A DNA stretch of 33,687 bases from Clostridiaceae bacterium (GCA_012522035.1 JAAYLF010000356.1:1-33687); one strand, 5' to 3'; shown: positions 1 through 9,427, numbered from the stretch's first letter. The notes: a model not told the origin generated them from the letters alone. Program-made: numbers and translations.

Positions 1-2
1 CC

Positions 3-1045
3 AGTGTAACGCTTAGCATCATCAAGTTCTTGGGATTTGAGCAGATATTCAAAAACTCGCTTACCGGACTCTCCATAGGCGGAGGAAAAGGCGGTGCCAA
101 CTTTGATCCAAAAGGAAAATCCGACAGGGAGATAATGGCGTTTTGCCAGAGCTTTGTTAATGAACTGTACAGACATGTAGGCAATGATATAGATGTCCCG
201 GCAGGAGATATTGGTGTCGGAGCAAGAGAAATAGGCTATATTTACGGACAATACAAAAGACTTACCGGTCTTTTTGACTGCACATTCACCGGTAAAGGAT
301 TATCGTATGGCGGTTCCCTTGTCCGCAAGGAAGCCACCGGATATGGTCTCGTTTACCTGACGGAGAAAATGCTGGAGTCAGTAAACACATCAATCAAGGG
401 AAAAACCATTACCATATCAGGATCAGGCAATGTAGCAATATATGCTGCTGAAAAGGCAACAATGCTTGGAGCAAAAGTTGTTACCATGAGTGATTCCAAT
501 GGATACGTTTACGATCCAAACGGAATCGATGTCAGCACGGTAAAACTTATTAAAGAGCAAAGAAGAGAAAGAATAAAGGAATATGTACGCTACTACGACA
601 CAGCAAGATACTACGAAAACGGTCTTGTTTGGTCAGTGCCTTGCGATATAGCACTTCCATGTGCGACACAAAATGAAATAACAGGCACGAGTGCTGAATT
701 GCTGGTCAAAAATGGATGTATGGCGGTAGCGGAAGGTTCGAACATGTCCACTTCCATCGAGGCAGTGGAAATCCTGCAAAAGAACAATGTCATGTATGTG
801 CCCGGCAAAGCTTCAAACGCAGGCGGGGTTGCAGTTTCCGCATTGGAAATGGCACAGGCAGGCGCACATCTTTACTGGACCTTTGAAGAGGTTGACCAAA
901 GCTCCAAGGTATCATGCACAGCATTTATACCAACATTTCAGAAACAGCGGAGCGATATGGCATGAAAGGAAATCTTGTTGCTGGCGCAAATATTGCAGGC
1001 TTCAAAAAAGTAGCGGAGGCAATGCTGCAGCAAGGTGTTGTTTAA
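3..1045 (+). CDS. gdhA: NADP-type glutamate dehydrogenase, 5' partial and frameshifted
   Basis: Reversible reductive amination of 2-oxoglutarate to glutamate in the cytoplasm. The reading frame is open from base 3 with family sequence (SVTLSIIKFLGFEQIF) before the first possible start, so the N-terminal part lies outside the window. Visible are the glycine-rich substrate segment GGGKGGANFDPKGKSD, the Rossmann motif GSGNVA and the late signature ALEMAQ. After WTFEEVD the frame breaks: the continuing frame gives unrelated residues and stops at 965, while the frame starting at 902 reads LQGIMHSIYTNIS and on to GANIAGFKKVAEAM and QQGVV, the expected C-terminus, stopping at 1045. Restoring one A in the A-run near 897-899 rejoins the frames. 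This is either a sequencing or assembly indel or a recent inactivating mutation. Family assignment is certain; functional status is not. Confidence 0.93.
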
Positions 1046-1066
1046 TTGGCAACAGGAGGTACTGCT

Positions 1067-1543
1067 ATGAAAAATACTATTGAAAAGAAAATTGAATTGG
1101 GAAGACCTGTCATATCACCTGTTCTTGTTCCGGTAATACATAGAGCCACACCTAATTGTATTAACGAAACATTCATGGTGAATGGCACACCATACAAAGT
1201 CACTGCTCTCTCCTTTGGTGAACCTTTCGGGGTGGTAGTGGTTGAGGATGTAGATAACTTGAGTGTTTCCTCCATTGGTCCTCAACTTGCTTCACATCCC
1301 CTGTTCCCCCTAGGTGCAAATATTGTTTTTGCTCCGGTACTTGAAAACAACTGTGCAAAAGCAAGAGTATGGCAAAAGAATACAGGAGAAGTTCCCTTCA
1401 CACCCCAGGCATGCGGTGCCGCTGCAACGGCCCTTATGATGCTTCACAAAATTATGATAAATACTGTAAAAGTATATATGGGAGGCAGTCCTTATACGGT
1501 GGAATGGGATAAAGACTCCAACAATATGACAGTGCCGATCTAA
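1067..1543 (+). CDS. DapF-like half-domain protein
   Basis: A 158-residue protein resembling the C-terminal half of diaminopimelate epimerase: the stretch VVVVEDVDNLSVSSIGP, then HPLFPLGANIVF, RVWQKNTGE, ACGAAATAL and a closing GG-x-YTVEW. In DapF these correspond to the second lobe with the GE...ACGTGA catalytic cysteine region; the matching cysteine here is residue 116. The first lobe, with its own catalytic cysteine (CGNG motif), is absent, and three extra residues sit between GE and ACG. The start is ATG 1067, with AGGAGGT at 1054-1060; a TTG further upstream is less likely. It lies 21 bp after the glutamate dehydrogenase stop and probably shares its transcript. With one cysteine only, ordinary epimerase activity is doubtful unless it dimerises or has another role. 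The true function is unknown. Confidence 0.7.
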   Translation: MKNTIEKKIELGRPVISPVLVPVIHRATPNCINETFMVNGTPYKVTALSFGEPFGVVVVEDVDNLSVSSIGPQLASHPLFPLGANIVFAPVLENNCAKARVWQKNTGEVPFTPQACGAAATALMMLHKIMINTVKVYMGGSPYTVEWDKDSNNMTVPI

Positions 1544-1570
1544 AGGATGGCAAAACGCCATCCTTTATTC
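1544..1570. terminator. Hairpin terminator between convergent genes
   Basis: AGGATGGC at 1544-1551 pairs perfectly with GCCATCCT at 1557-1564 around a five-base loop, followed by TTATT on the plus strand and a shorter T-run on the minus strand. It sits exactly between the DapF-like gene (plus) and the helicase gene (minus), so it can end both transcripts. Confidence 0.75.
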
Positions 1571-1571
1571 A

Positions 1572-3659
1572 TCATCCTATATAATCGGCAATGAACTCCT
1601 TTCTTGTCAAAACATCGGGCACAAACTTTCTCAATTTGCCGCCCAGATCATATACATCCACATGAAAATCAAACTTGTCAGGTTTGTGTTTTTCAATCTT
1701 GTCAACAACATCCCTTACGTCATTGGCATAGCTTCCAGGTATTGAAATATATATTGGCACAAAACTCAAATAGCGTATTTCATTTTCATACCCATACATT
1801 CTTAATGCGCAGGAATAGTACATAATCTCCTTTGTGCCAAGCCTGGGCAAAAACAAACATTTATCTCCTGCCTGCATCACATTGTCTCTAATCCTTAAAG
1901 CTGAAAATCTTTTCCGTGATGAAAAAAGCCTTTCCAAAGCCCTTTTGCCAAGATAATTATATGCTTTATCCGATGACAGAACCTCAAACATCTTTGCAAC
2001 CAGTTTGGATGGGACAATCAACCTCATGTCTGACTTGTATCTGCTTTCTGCATGCTCCTCATGCGGTTTTACATGAATGACATGAGAACTTTTGTCAATT
2101 GAAACAACCTGCCACGCTCTTCCTGCAAGGGAGAAGGTTTCTTCCTCTTCGTAAGGAACCATAACCTGCCCAATTTCCCTGTTCTCATAAATAACGGAGT
2201 ACTCTATGGCAGTTTCAAACACTGAAAAGAAATCAAAATTTGATATGATTGCTTCTCCAAGAGAACCTACATGCAGAAAACCTTCCTCCGTTCTTTCCAA
2301 AAGCCCGTCGTCGATCATTTTAAGCAGCATGATTCTGTAGTCTTCCTGGGATATGTTTCTGAAGGGACTCATTGTCAGCATGTATTCTGCAAGTTTTGCA
2401 GCTCTTGTCTCATGTACGGATGCAACATGGCTGAGTGTCTGATGCAGAAGGATTTCATATGGATACTGTCCTGCCACAACAGGTTCTATCCATCGTTCTT
2501 TTAAGTAAAGCTCAATAACTGCAATACATTTTACAAGCTCCCAATCTATCTTGTCTATAGGCATGTTGCCATAGCCTGGTTTCTCTCTAAAAGTAAAATA
2601 CATGACTCCTACACCGCTTTTTCTCCCGCTTCTTCCAAGCCTTTGAACAAAGGAGGATACACTAAGGGGAGCACCTGTCTGCACAATCATCTCCAAATCT
2701 CCCACGTCAATACCAAGCTCCAGTGTAAGGGTAGCTCCAACCACCGTCTTTACCTCCCCTGTCTTCATGGCCTTTTCTGCTTCCTCCCTCATGGATTTTG
2801 ATATGTTTCCATGGTGCACCTTGTATGCATCCATCGTTCCCTTCTCTTTGGCAATTCTCCTCAGGCTTGTAATGTTTTCTTCCACTTCTGCCTTGCTGTT
2901 TGAGAATATTATGCACTGCTTGTTCAATGTCCTATAATACAAGTCAAGGAAGAACTCATCTTCTTCCGGGTAATCCACCAAAAGCTTGACTCTTCTTCCC
3001 TTTTCCTCAATCAAGGGAACCTGACACGCTCTGTTTGTCCCGGCACTTAAATACTTTTCTGCATATGTGTAATCACCCAAAGTAGCGGACAAGCCTATGC
3101 GTATGGGTATTCTGTTAATATCCCTTTGAATTCTTTCAAGGATGCAAAGAAGATGTATCCCCCTGCCACTTCCCATAAAGGTATGAACCTCGTCTATTAT
3201 GATGTATCTCAAATCAGAAAACAGCATCTTTATTTCATGCCGTCTCAATACAAGCATTGCCTCTAGCGACTCGGGCGTGGTCTGCAGTATTCCTTTAGGA
3301 AAACTTCTGAGTTTCTCTTTACCGCCTGCAGAAGCATCCCCATGCCACTTGGTAACAGGGATAATTGCCTCCTTCAGCAAATCATTAAGTCTTTCAAACT
3401 GATCGTTAATAAGAGCTTTTAACGGACTTATATACAATACCGAAACGGAATCAATTTTTTCCTTGTATATCTTTGAAATAACGGGCAAAAAGGCAGCCTC
3501 CGTCTTCCCGGAGGCCGTGCCCGATGCCAATAGCAGATTGTCTTGTGTGTTGAAAATACATTCACAAGCAGCAATCTGTATGTCTCTCAGTTCCTTCCAT
3601 TTGCTTTTGTATATATACTCCTGTATGAAAGGAGCCAGTTTTTCAAACGCATCGTTCAT
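1572..3659 (-). CDS. sngC: Lhr-like DEVH helicase of Shango-type system (SngC-like)
   Basis: A 695-residue superfamily 2 helicase. Visible motifs in order: Walker A GTASGKTE (47-54), motif Ia SPLKALINDQ, motif II DEVH (156-159), motif III SAT (191-193), motif IV region IIFSNSKAEVE, and motif VI QRLGRSGRKSG (339-349), followed by a long C-terminal region typical of Lhr/BrxHI-type helicases. Such enzymes translocate on nucleic acid using ATP. It is the last gene of the cassette; its ATG overlaps the stop of the ATPase gene (ATGA), with GGAG nine bases upstream, indicating translational coupling. The pairing of this helicase type with a DUF2791 ATPase also occurs in some BREX variants (BrxHI/BrxD). 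The TerB_N partner upstream favours Shango. The specific defence role is inferred from context. Confidence 0.85.
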   Translation of the reverse strand: MNDAFEKLAPFIQEYIYKSKWKELRDIQIAACECIFNTQDNLLLASGTASGKTEAAFLPVISKIYKEKIDSVSVLYISPLKALINDQFERLNDLLKEAIIPVTKWHGDASAGGKEKLRSFPKGILQTTPESLEAMLVLRRHEIKMLFSDLRYIIIDEVHTFMGSGRGIHLLCILERIQRDINRIPIRIGLSATLGDYTYAEKYLSAGTNRACQVPLIEEKGRRVKLLVDYPEEDEFFLDLYYRTLNKQCIIFSNSKAEVEENITSLRRIAKEKGTMDAYKVHHGNISKSMREEAEKAMKTGEVKTVVGATLTLELGIDVGDLEMIVQTGAPLSVSSFVQRLGRSGRKSGVGVMYFTFREKPGYGNMPIDKIDWELVKCIAVIELYLKERWIEPVVAGQYPYEILLHQTLSHVASVHETRAAKLAEYMLTMSPFRNISQEDYRIMLLKMIDDGLLERTEEGFLHVGSLGEAIISNFDFFSVFETAIEYSVIYENREIGQVMVPYEEEETFSLAGRAWQVVSIDKSSHVIHVKPHEEHAESRYKSDMRLIVPSKLVAKMFEVLSSDKAYNYLGKRALERLFSSRKRFSALRIRDNVMQAGDKCLFLPRLGTKEIMYYSCALRMYGYENEIRYLSFVPIYISIPGSYANDVRDVVDKIEKHKPDKFDFHVDVYDLGGKLRKFVPDVLTRKEFIADYIG

Positions 3660-4963
3660 AAAGTAAACTCCGCAAATTCATCTGATACATCATCATCTTC
3701 TGAGACTGCAAACTCAAAACCGCTAGAACCAAGAACCTCCTCAACGGTCTTGTCCGGGTTTTGATATAGGACATTCAATAGTTCAATAAAATCTCTAATT
3801 ATCTCTCTTGGAGTCATGTAGATTTGAGCGCCTATTCTCCCACTCTCGATTTCCCAAAAAGCGTAAATATCCTTTTGCGTAATTTTGGATTCATACCCAT
3901 AAAGGTCTGCATGAATGGAAGCAAGTTTTTCAAGCAGTACAAAGATTTCCTCAGCTTCAAGCGGAGCAAGCTTGATAACCGGTGCCATCATGTCTCCATC
4001 ATTGCTGGCGCTTATCCAGCCTGATTCAAGCCTTGTTCTTAAAGCTTCATAACTGTAGATCCCCTTTCTCGGGTCTTCCAGAGCCTGGGGTGTAAGAGCC
4101 ATGATTATTCCCATGTGACTTGCTTTCCCTTGCAATGTATCGTTGTACATCGAAAGAAGTTTATCATAGTTGTACTGCCTGGTTTGTGAATTAGGAATCT
4201 TGTATATGTTAACCAGTTCATCAACAAGCATCAGCAGTCCTTTAAAGCCGGCCTTGACGAGGAAGGATGCAAACAACTTCAGATAATCATACCAGTTGGA
4301 ATCGGTAATAATCTCGGACAGTCCCAAATCCCTTTTTGCCTCGGTTTTGGTTGAATACTCTCCCCTGAACCATCTCAGAACATTGCTCTTGTTTTCCTCA
4401 TTTCCATCCCTGTACGCATGCCAGTAAATACTCAGCGCCTTTGCAAAATCAAAACCATGCACAAGTTGCTTCAATTCGCCAACCGTTTCAAATATTTTCA
4501 ACTCAACTTCGAAAGACAGTTTTTCATCAAAAGCCGAAAGTTCCTTTTCCCTCATCACTTCCTGCTGTATTGCATATATCCATTTTTCCAGTATCAATGG
4601 CAAAGCTCCTCCATCGGGCGTTGTTTTTGTGGACTTGTTCTTCATAAGCTCTCTGTAGGTTGCAAGACCCTGCTTCTGTGAACCTGTGAATCTTCTTTCA
4701 GGAGACAAGTCCGCATCCACAACCACAAACCCTCTATCCATGGCATAATTTCTGATGGTCTGAAGGAGAAAGCTCTTTCCACTTCCGTATCTGCCAACAA
4801 TAAACCTAAACGAAGCTCCCCCATTCTGCACAATTTCAATATCGTGCAGCAAGGCATCAATTTCCTTCTCCCTGCCCACCGCAATATATCCAAGGCCAAC
4901 TCTTGGAACAACTCCACCTTTCAGTGAGTTCATTATTGCAGAGGCAATTCTTTTTGGAACCAT
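3656..4963 (-). CDS. sngB: BrxD-like DUF2791 ATPase (SngB-like)
   Basis: A 435-residue P-loop ATPase of the DUF2791/BrxD family. The N-terminus has the family pattern LKGGVVPRVGLGYIAVGR followed by Walker A GRYGSGKSF (57-65), the conserved ADLSPERR segment (84-91) and a Walker B-like LMLVDEL (244-250). No membrane segment or signal peptide is seen, so it should be cytoplasmic. The gene begins three bases after the TerB_N gene ends and its ribosome binding site (GGGAGGG) lies in the tail of that gene. It overlaps the helicase start by four bases. Proteins of this family accompany helicases in BREX variants and in Shango, where they are thought to act as an AAA+-like motor or loader; that role here is inferred. 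No PglZ or BrxC gene is present, so this is not a BREX locus. Confidence 0.88.
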   Translation of the reverse strand: MVPKRIASAIMNSLKGGVVPRVGLGYIAVGREKEIDALLHDIEIVQNGGASFRFIVGRYGSGKSFLLQTIRNYAMDRGFVVVDADLSPERRFTGSQKQGLATYRELMKNKSTKTTPDGGALPLILEKWIYAIQQEVMREKELSAFDEKLSFEVELKIFETVGELKQLVHGFDFAKALSIYWHAYRDGNEENKSNVLRWFRGEYSTKTEAKRDLGLSEIITDSNWYDYLKLFASFLVKAGFKGLLMLVDELVNIYKIPNSQTRQYNYDKLLSMYNDTLQGKASHMGIIMALTPQALEDPRKGIYSYEALRTRLESGWISASNDGDMMAPVIKLAPLEAEEIFVLLEKLASIHADLYGYESKITQKDIYAFWEIESGRIGAQIYMTPREIIRDFIELLNVLYQNPDKTVEEVLGSSGFEFAVSEDDDVSDEFAEFTL

Positions 4964-4966
4964 ATT

Positions 4967-7900
4967 TTACCCTCCCAATAATTTTATTATTTCATCTGAA
5001 TAATCTTCAACCAACGTATGATCCACATCCACCACACTGTCGCCTATTGTTTCAATGGCCACATCGTTTATTCCGTCAATGACAACTTCCAACATTACAC
5101 CAAGTTTCCTGGCAACAGAATATGCATCCTCTTTGTTGGCTATTGCCTTTAACAAATGCATCTGAATATCATCCAGCATTCTTGCAAACAATTTATATGG
5201 ATTCTCTCCTGAAACATCCGTTATATCACAAATATCATATGTTTTCTCTTCCGCTGCTGCAACTTCTTCAACTTCTTCCTCTTCATCAACAACCAGCTTT
5301 TCAGTCAGCCTTTTTGATATTGCTCTTATCTCATCCAGCTTGTCAAAATCAATTTCCACCTTTTCAATCCTGGGAGTGGGTATCGCATCATCAACGAATA
5401 CTCCTTTTTCTCCCAAAACTTCTGCAGCAGCTGCCATAACGCAGTCGCCAAGCTTCTCCGCCCCTATGGTCTCAATCAAATACCTTATCTCATCACTTGT
5501 TTTATCCGTAATATCCAGAGGAGACTTGAGAGTTCCTTTGAAGGACAACAGATTTCTCAAGGCAATTTCTGCCAGTTTGACTATGATACCATATAGAACA
5601 TAAGTCGATTCTTTTAAACCACAGTATCCACAACGGCTTATGCATATTTCGTCCTTCCATTCATATGCCAAATAATCATTTATAACTGCCGTCTTCTTTC
5701 CTTTTCTTAATCTGACGTATTGCAAATCATTAAAAATCCCGTCTTTACGTTCAAGCTTTTGTCTTTCGCCCAATATATATGCAGGCAAAGAAAGGTCGTA
5801 TTTAGAAAAGAGTTCGTCCAGTTTTTCAAGCACCTTTGGCATGCAGAGATCTATAAGATAACCATCACTTCCTTTTCCAAAGGCACTTTCCCTTGCCCTG
5901 TATGGACTTTTTTCAAGTATGTACTTGCTGGCACAATCATAGTCGCCTTCAAAAATCTTGTACAGCCCGTAGATGGTATAATATCTCTTTGGAAACTTTT
6001 TCACATAAAATGAATAGGTTTTTTCCAAATCATAGGCAATGTATGCATCCATGATGACACTCTCGATCAAGTCATCGATATTGTCCGACACCTTGCTGTA
6101 CCCGCGCCAGAATTTAATCAGCTCGTCCATCAATTCTTCTTCATTCTCAACTCCTATCAAATTGACAAGCTCGGACAAATACAAAAGAACCATGTTTTTG
6201 TTTGCAGGCTTGAATATTCCCCGCCTTACATCTGATCTCCAATTCAGGTAGTAACGGTTTGCAAAATCATAATCATGAGAGACTCTCTGTTTCTCATATA
6301 CATCAACATCTTCAAGAAGGCAAGCCTGAATATAAAAATCAACAGGATTATAGGAATCATACCTATAAGTCTGCCTGCTCGAAATCCTTTGGTCTTTAGC
6401 TTCAGAACTTACCAATGAAATCAGATGCTTGTTTTGTTGTACGACTTCAGGATCATAGTATCTCTTCTTTCCACCAAGAACAAAGCTTTCCAATCTTTGC
6501 TTTTTCTTTATCTTCACATCCTTGTAAATCTCTTTGACCTCATTGGTCAAAATATTTACAAATCTCATGGATTCAATGATTTCTGCATGTTTTGTGTAGC
6601 TTTCCAGTCCGGAAAAGATAATATCAAAAGGAATATCTGAAAAATCTCCTTTTTTGTACCTTCTTGCTGCAGTGGCAATGATATTTACAACATACTCGCA
6701 GAACTTTTGCGCCCTTTTATCAAAATCAAAGCCGCAATAAAACAAGGAACCGCCATCAAAAATATACCTAATCCCCTTGTTTATACAAGTTTCTTCTTTT
6801 ATCCTGCACCCATTTTTATCAATCAGGTATCCAAGTTTCGAAAACGGTACTTCTTCTTTTACAACTTCGCCCAGCAGCAGGCTTGCAATCGAAAATGCAC
6901 ATTCCCTTTCAAGCAAGTCCGATACTTCCTTAAGCGCAGCAGGCAGAACTTTTTTAAGAACACTCTGAAATTCTTTGGAAGCACTTATTCTTATTCTTCT
7001 ACTTAGATACTCATACACATTTGTGTAATTGCCTTGAGCAATCTCATCCATAAGCAAGGAACTGCCAATATACCCTTCAGGAAAACTCTCACAAATCTTT
7101 TCAAAAGGCATGTCCAATCCCTTAAGGACATAAAACTCAATAATGGTGTTCTCCATTAGATTATCAATATCAGCAACAAGCCTCATACCCTTCCAGAATT
7201 CAAGAAGCTTTGAAAGAGCATCCAGCTCATCAATACAATTTGCAAGAAGTATTGTTTCGTTCAGATACAGTTTAATATATCCGATATCCGCCTTTTCATA
7301 AATCCCTTTTCTAATCTTTGTTCTCCATGAGAAATAGCCAAGCAGTTGCTGGTTTGTCATATGGGTATATGTAGGATATACATTTAAAAAATCCACCAAT
7401 ACCACATCTTCATTGTACTCAACCTTTTCCATGAATTTAACTTGTTTTAGAAATAACTCCGCACCATAAATCATTCCTTTGGGAGTTCTTGAAAGAGATC
7501 TCATCTTATCGAACTTGTCTTTAATCCGAATCTGCCTGTTGAGTTCAGCAACTTCTTCATGCATAACGATAGCTATTTGCTTATGGATTACCTTAACCAG
7601 TTCTCCTGTATCTATTATGCTGCGCATCTCTTCGTCCTGGTAAAGACTCGTATCATATATTTTCAAGGGTTTTTCACCAAGAATTTCCCTTATTCTTGAT
7701 TCCATATGCTTAAGTATGAAAGATATGAGTCTTGCATGTTTCCTGACAGGGAAGAGCTTTTCCGCATACAGGATGTTGTCTTGTACAAAATATCTTTCCG
7801 TTTCTGATATAACGTACTCAGTGAATCCATAGTCCTTTTTCACAAATGGATTGTATTTGAAAGGCTCGTAAACATCCACTTTTCTTTCAAAAAGCATTTC

Positions 7901-8596
7901 ATTAAATGCAACACCCTTTTGGGAAAAGTATTCACTCACACCTTTCATAACAGCATCAAAAGCACTGTCAATATATCTTCCCTTTTCACTTCTGTAAAAA
8001 GAGCTGCCATAAATTTGGTGCTGGGCACTCATTTTGTCGAAATACGGAAGAGTATGTTCATAATCACCGGAATATATTTTGTCCTCGTAAGACGCTATTT
8101 GAAACTTTTCATCAAAACTCTTGACTATGTTATTGAAAGGACCTGCAGAATGAAGGATGCAGTAGTCTTTGATAATGTAATAAAACTCAAGATCAGTAAG
8201 CTCGTCGCATTTGTTCCATAAATCAATCAGAAGTGCAAGCCCTTCCTCACAGGTTACACCCACCAGATTGACAAGCTCGTTTATGTATACAAGAATGTAT
8301 TCTCGTTTTGTTTGCTTGTAATTGTTCTCCAAAAACTGTGTGCGCCAGTACACATAGTGATAAAGATTGGACTCCGTCATGTCTTCGAAGGATCTAATGC
8401 TTCCAATACCATCCGGTCTGCCCTTGTACGAATGATAAAAGCGATAGTCCTTTAAAAAGTCTGCACATTTTAAAAAACGGACAAAAGGCTCCCCATTGTC
8501 CCTGGATAATTCACGCACCTTGCTGATTGCTTCGTGATCCAGTATCTTTTCTGACAACAATGTGAAAGCCTTTTCCTTTAAATCCTTTTCTTTCAT
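4967..8596 (-). CDS. sngA: TerB_N/TerB_C protein with three tandem units (SngA-like)
   Basis: A very large, 1209-residue cytoplasmic protein. The TerB_N signature (aromatic-x-x-WR, then G/N-x-Y/F, then a Y-[LV]-x-E-L-V-N-type helix) appears three times: W84 (YVYWRTQF), W424 (YFSWRTKI) and W786 (YYLNWRSD). Each copy is followed by an LxxxW helix and later by a strand-rich stretch and a long helix, giving units of about 340-360 residues. The end (about 1075-1209) fits TerB_C: MLEVVIDGINDVAIETIGD followed by an acidic tail. A CxxC (989-992) sits in the third unit. It is the first gene of the cassette, and its ATG overlaps the amidase stop (ATGA) with no clear ribosome binding site, so translation likely depends on coupling. 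TerB-type proteins are linked to stress and phage-defence systems. The SngA assignment rests on domain plus neighbours. Confidence 0.85.
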   Translation of the reverse strand: MKEKDLKEKAFTLLSEKILDHEAISKVRELSRDNGEPFVRFLKCADFLKDYRFYHSYKGRPDGIGSIRSFEDMTESNLYHYVYWRTQFLENNYKQTKREYILVYINELVNLVGVTCEEGLALLIDLWNKCDELTDLEFYYIIKDYCILHSAGPFNNIVKSFDEKFQIASYEDKIYSGDYEHTLPYFDKMSAQHQIYGSSFYRSEKGRYIDSAFDAVMKGVSEYFSQKGVAFNEMLFERKVDVYEPFKYNPFVKKDYGFTEYVISETERYFVQDNILYAEKLFPVRKHARLISFILKHMESRIREILGEKPLKIYDTSLYQDEEMRSIIDTGELVKVIHKQIAIVMHEEVAELNRQIRIKDKFDKMRSLSRTPKGMIYGAELFLKQVKFMEKVEYNEDVVLVDFLNVYPTYTHMTNQQLLGYFSWRTKIRKGIYEKADIGYIKLYLNETILLANCIDELDALSKLLEFWKGMRLVADIDNLMENTIIEFYVLKGLDMPFEKICESFPEGYIGSSLLMDEIAQGNYTNVYEYLSRRIRISASKEFQSVLKKVLPAALKEVSDLLERECAFSIASLLLGEVVKEEVPFSKLGYLIDKNGCRIKEETCINKGIRYIFDGGSLFYCGFDFDKRAQKFCEYVVNIIATAARRYKKGDFSDIPFDIIFSGLESYTKHAEIIESMRFVNILTNEVKEIYKDVKIKKKQRLESFVLGGKKRYYDPEVVQQNKHLISLVSSEAKDQRISSRQTYRYDSYNPVDFYIQACLLEDVDVYEKQRVSHDYDFANRYYLNWRSDVRRGIFKPANKNMVLLYLSELVNLIGVENEEELMDELIKFWRGYSKVSDNIDDLIESVIMDAYIAYDLEKTYSFYVKKFPKRYYTIYGLYKIFEGDYDCASKYILEKSPYRARESAFGKGSDGYLIDLCMPKVLEKLDELFSKYDLSLPAYILGERQKLERKDGIFNDLQYVRLRKGKKTAVINDYLAYEWKDEICISRCGYCGLKESTYVLYGIIVKLAEIALRNLLSFKGTLKSPLDITDKTSDEIRYLIETIGAEKLGDCVMAAAAEVLGEKGVFVDDAIPTPRIEKVEIDFDKLDEIRAISKRLTEKLVVDEEEEVEEVAAAEEKTYDICDITDVSGENPYKLFARMLDDIQMHLLKAIANKEDAYSVARKLGVMLEVVIDGINDVAIETIGDSVVDVDHTLVEDYSDEIIKLLGG

Positions 8597-9411
8597 CTTT
8601 TGGTTACATCATTCTCCTTGAGAAACTCTACAATTGCATTCACAATTTTATCCTGATATTCATCAGATACAAGCTTCTTCTCTTCCTCTTCATTGGTCAA
8701 ATATCCAAGCTCAAGTATCATGCAGGGACCTTCCGTCCAGTTGATACTTGTATAATTGTCGCTTCTTCGGACATTTCTGTTGGCAGCTCCTGTAGCATTT
8801 ACAAGCTTCTCCATAAGCATGTTTGCAATTGCAAGCTCATAGTTTGCAAGCTTCTTTGTTTCCTCGCTGCCATCTCCCTTGTCCCTTATATATATCTCCA
8901 TGCCGTGCACGTCCTTGTTATTCACTCCATTCAAATGGAGCCTGAGGGTCAGATGTGCTCCGAACTCATTGGACATAAGGGCTCTTTCCTTGTTGGATAT
9001 GTCCACGTCATGAGACTCTCTTGTCATAAGTACTTCCGCCCCTGCCTTTTCAAGAGCATCACGCAGTTTAAGGCCAATCTTCAAAGTCAGGATATATTCA
9101 GGTGTACCTGTTATTGCACCTGTTGTACCTGCCGCAATCTTTCTCTTTTTTTCACTGCTCCAGGGAGCCAGTTCCTCAAAATCATTGTTCGCTTTGCCCT
9201 GATGACCAGGATCAATGCATATCTTTAGACCATGCAAAGGAAGAACTTCGGTGGGAGAAGGAGTTGGTTCGTCTCCTTCTCCCGGTGTTTTATCAATATT
9301 ATCAGCTCCTGTTGGTTGTGCTGTTTCATCTGCTGGTACATTACCGTTTGCACATCCTGTAACAAGGAGTGCAATCAATACCAAAATTGCTGTTATCTTA
9401 TGTGTTTTCAA
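8593..9411 (-). CDS. N-acetylmuramoyl-L-alanine amidase lipoprotein
   Basis: Amidase_3 family zinc hydrolase that cleaves the bond between muramic acid and the peptide stem of peptidoglycan. The N-terminus is a lipoprotein signal with lipobox ending at C20 (LLVTGC), then a Pro/Thr/Glu-rich linker to about residue 58, placing the enzyme outside the membrane. Zinc ligands are visible at H70 (DPGHQG), E105 and H159 (LRLHLNG), with the catalytic glutamate E234 in MILELGYLTN. Length 272 is normal for a lipoprotein member. A GGAG-type ribosome binding site lies in the 16-bp gap after the rhamnosidase gene, and the stop overlaps the start of the sngA-like gene by four bases. Its tight placement between a glycosidase and a defence cassette is unusual. 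A housekeeping wall role remains the simplest reading. Confidence 0.9.
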   Translation of the reverse strand: MKTHKITAILVLIALLVTGCANGNVPADETAQPTGADNIDKTPGEGDEPTPSPTEVLPLHGLKICIDPGHQGKANNDFEELAPWSSEKKRKIAAGTTGAITGTPEYILTLKIGLKLRDALEKAGAEVLMTRESHDVDISNKERALMSNEFGAHLTLRLHLNGVNNKDVHGMEIYIRDKGDGSEETKKLANYELAIANMLMEKLVNATGAANRNVRRSDNYTSINWTEGPCMILELGYLTNEEEEKKLVSDEYQDKIVNAIVEFLKENDVTKR

Positions 9412-9427
9412 ATCGTACTACTCCTTC

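Noticed and set aside
1572..8596. BREX system
   Set aside because: The helicase and ATPase resemble BrxHI and BrxD, but PglZ, BrxC, BrxL and a BREX methylase are absent, and the TerB_N partner fits Shango.
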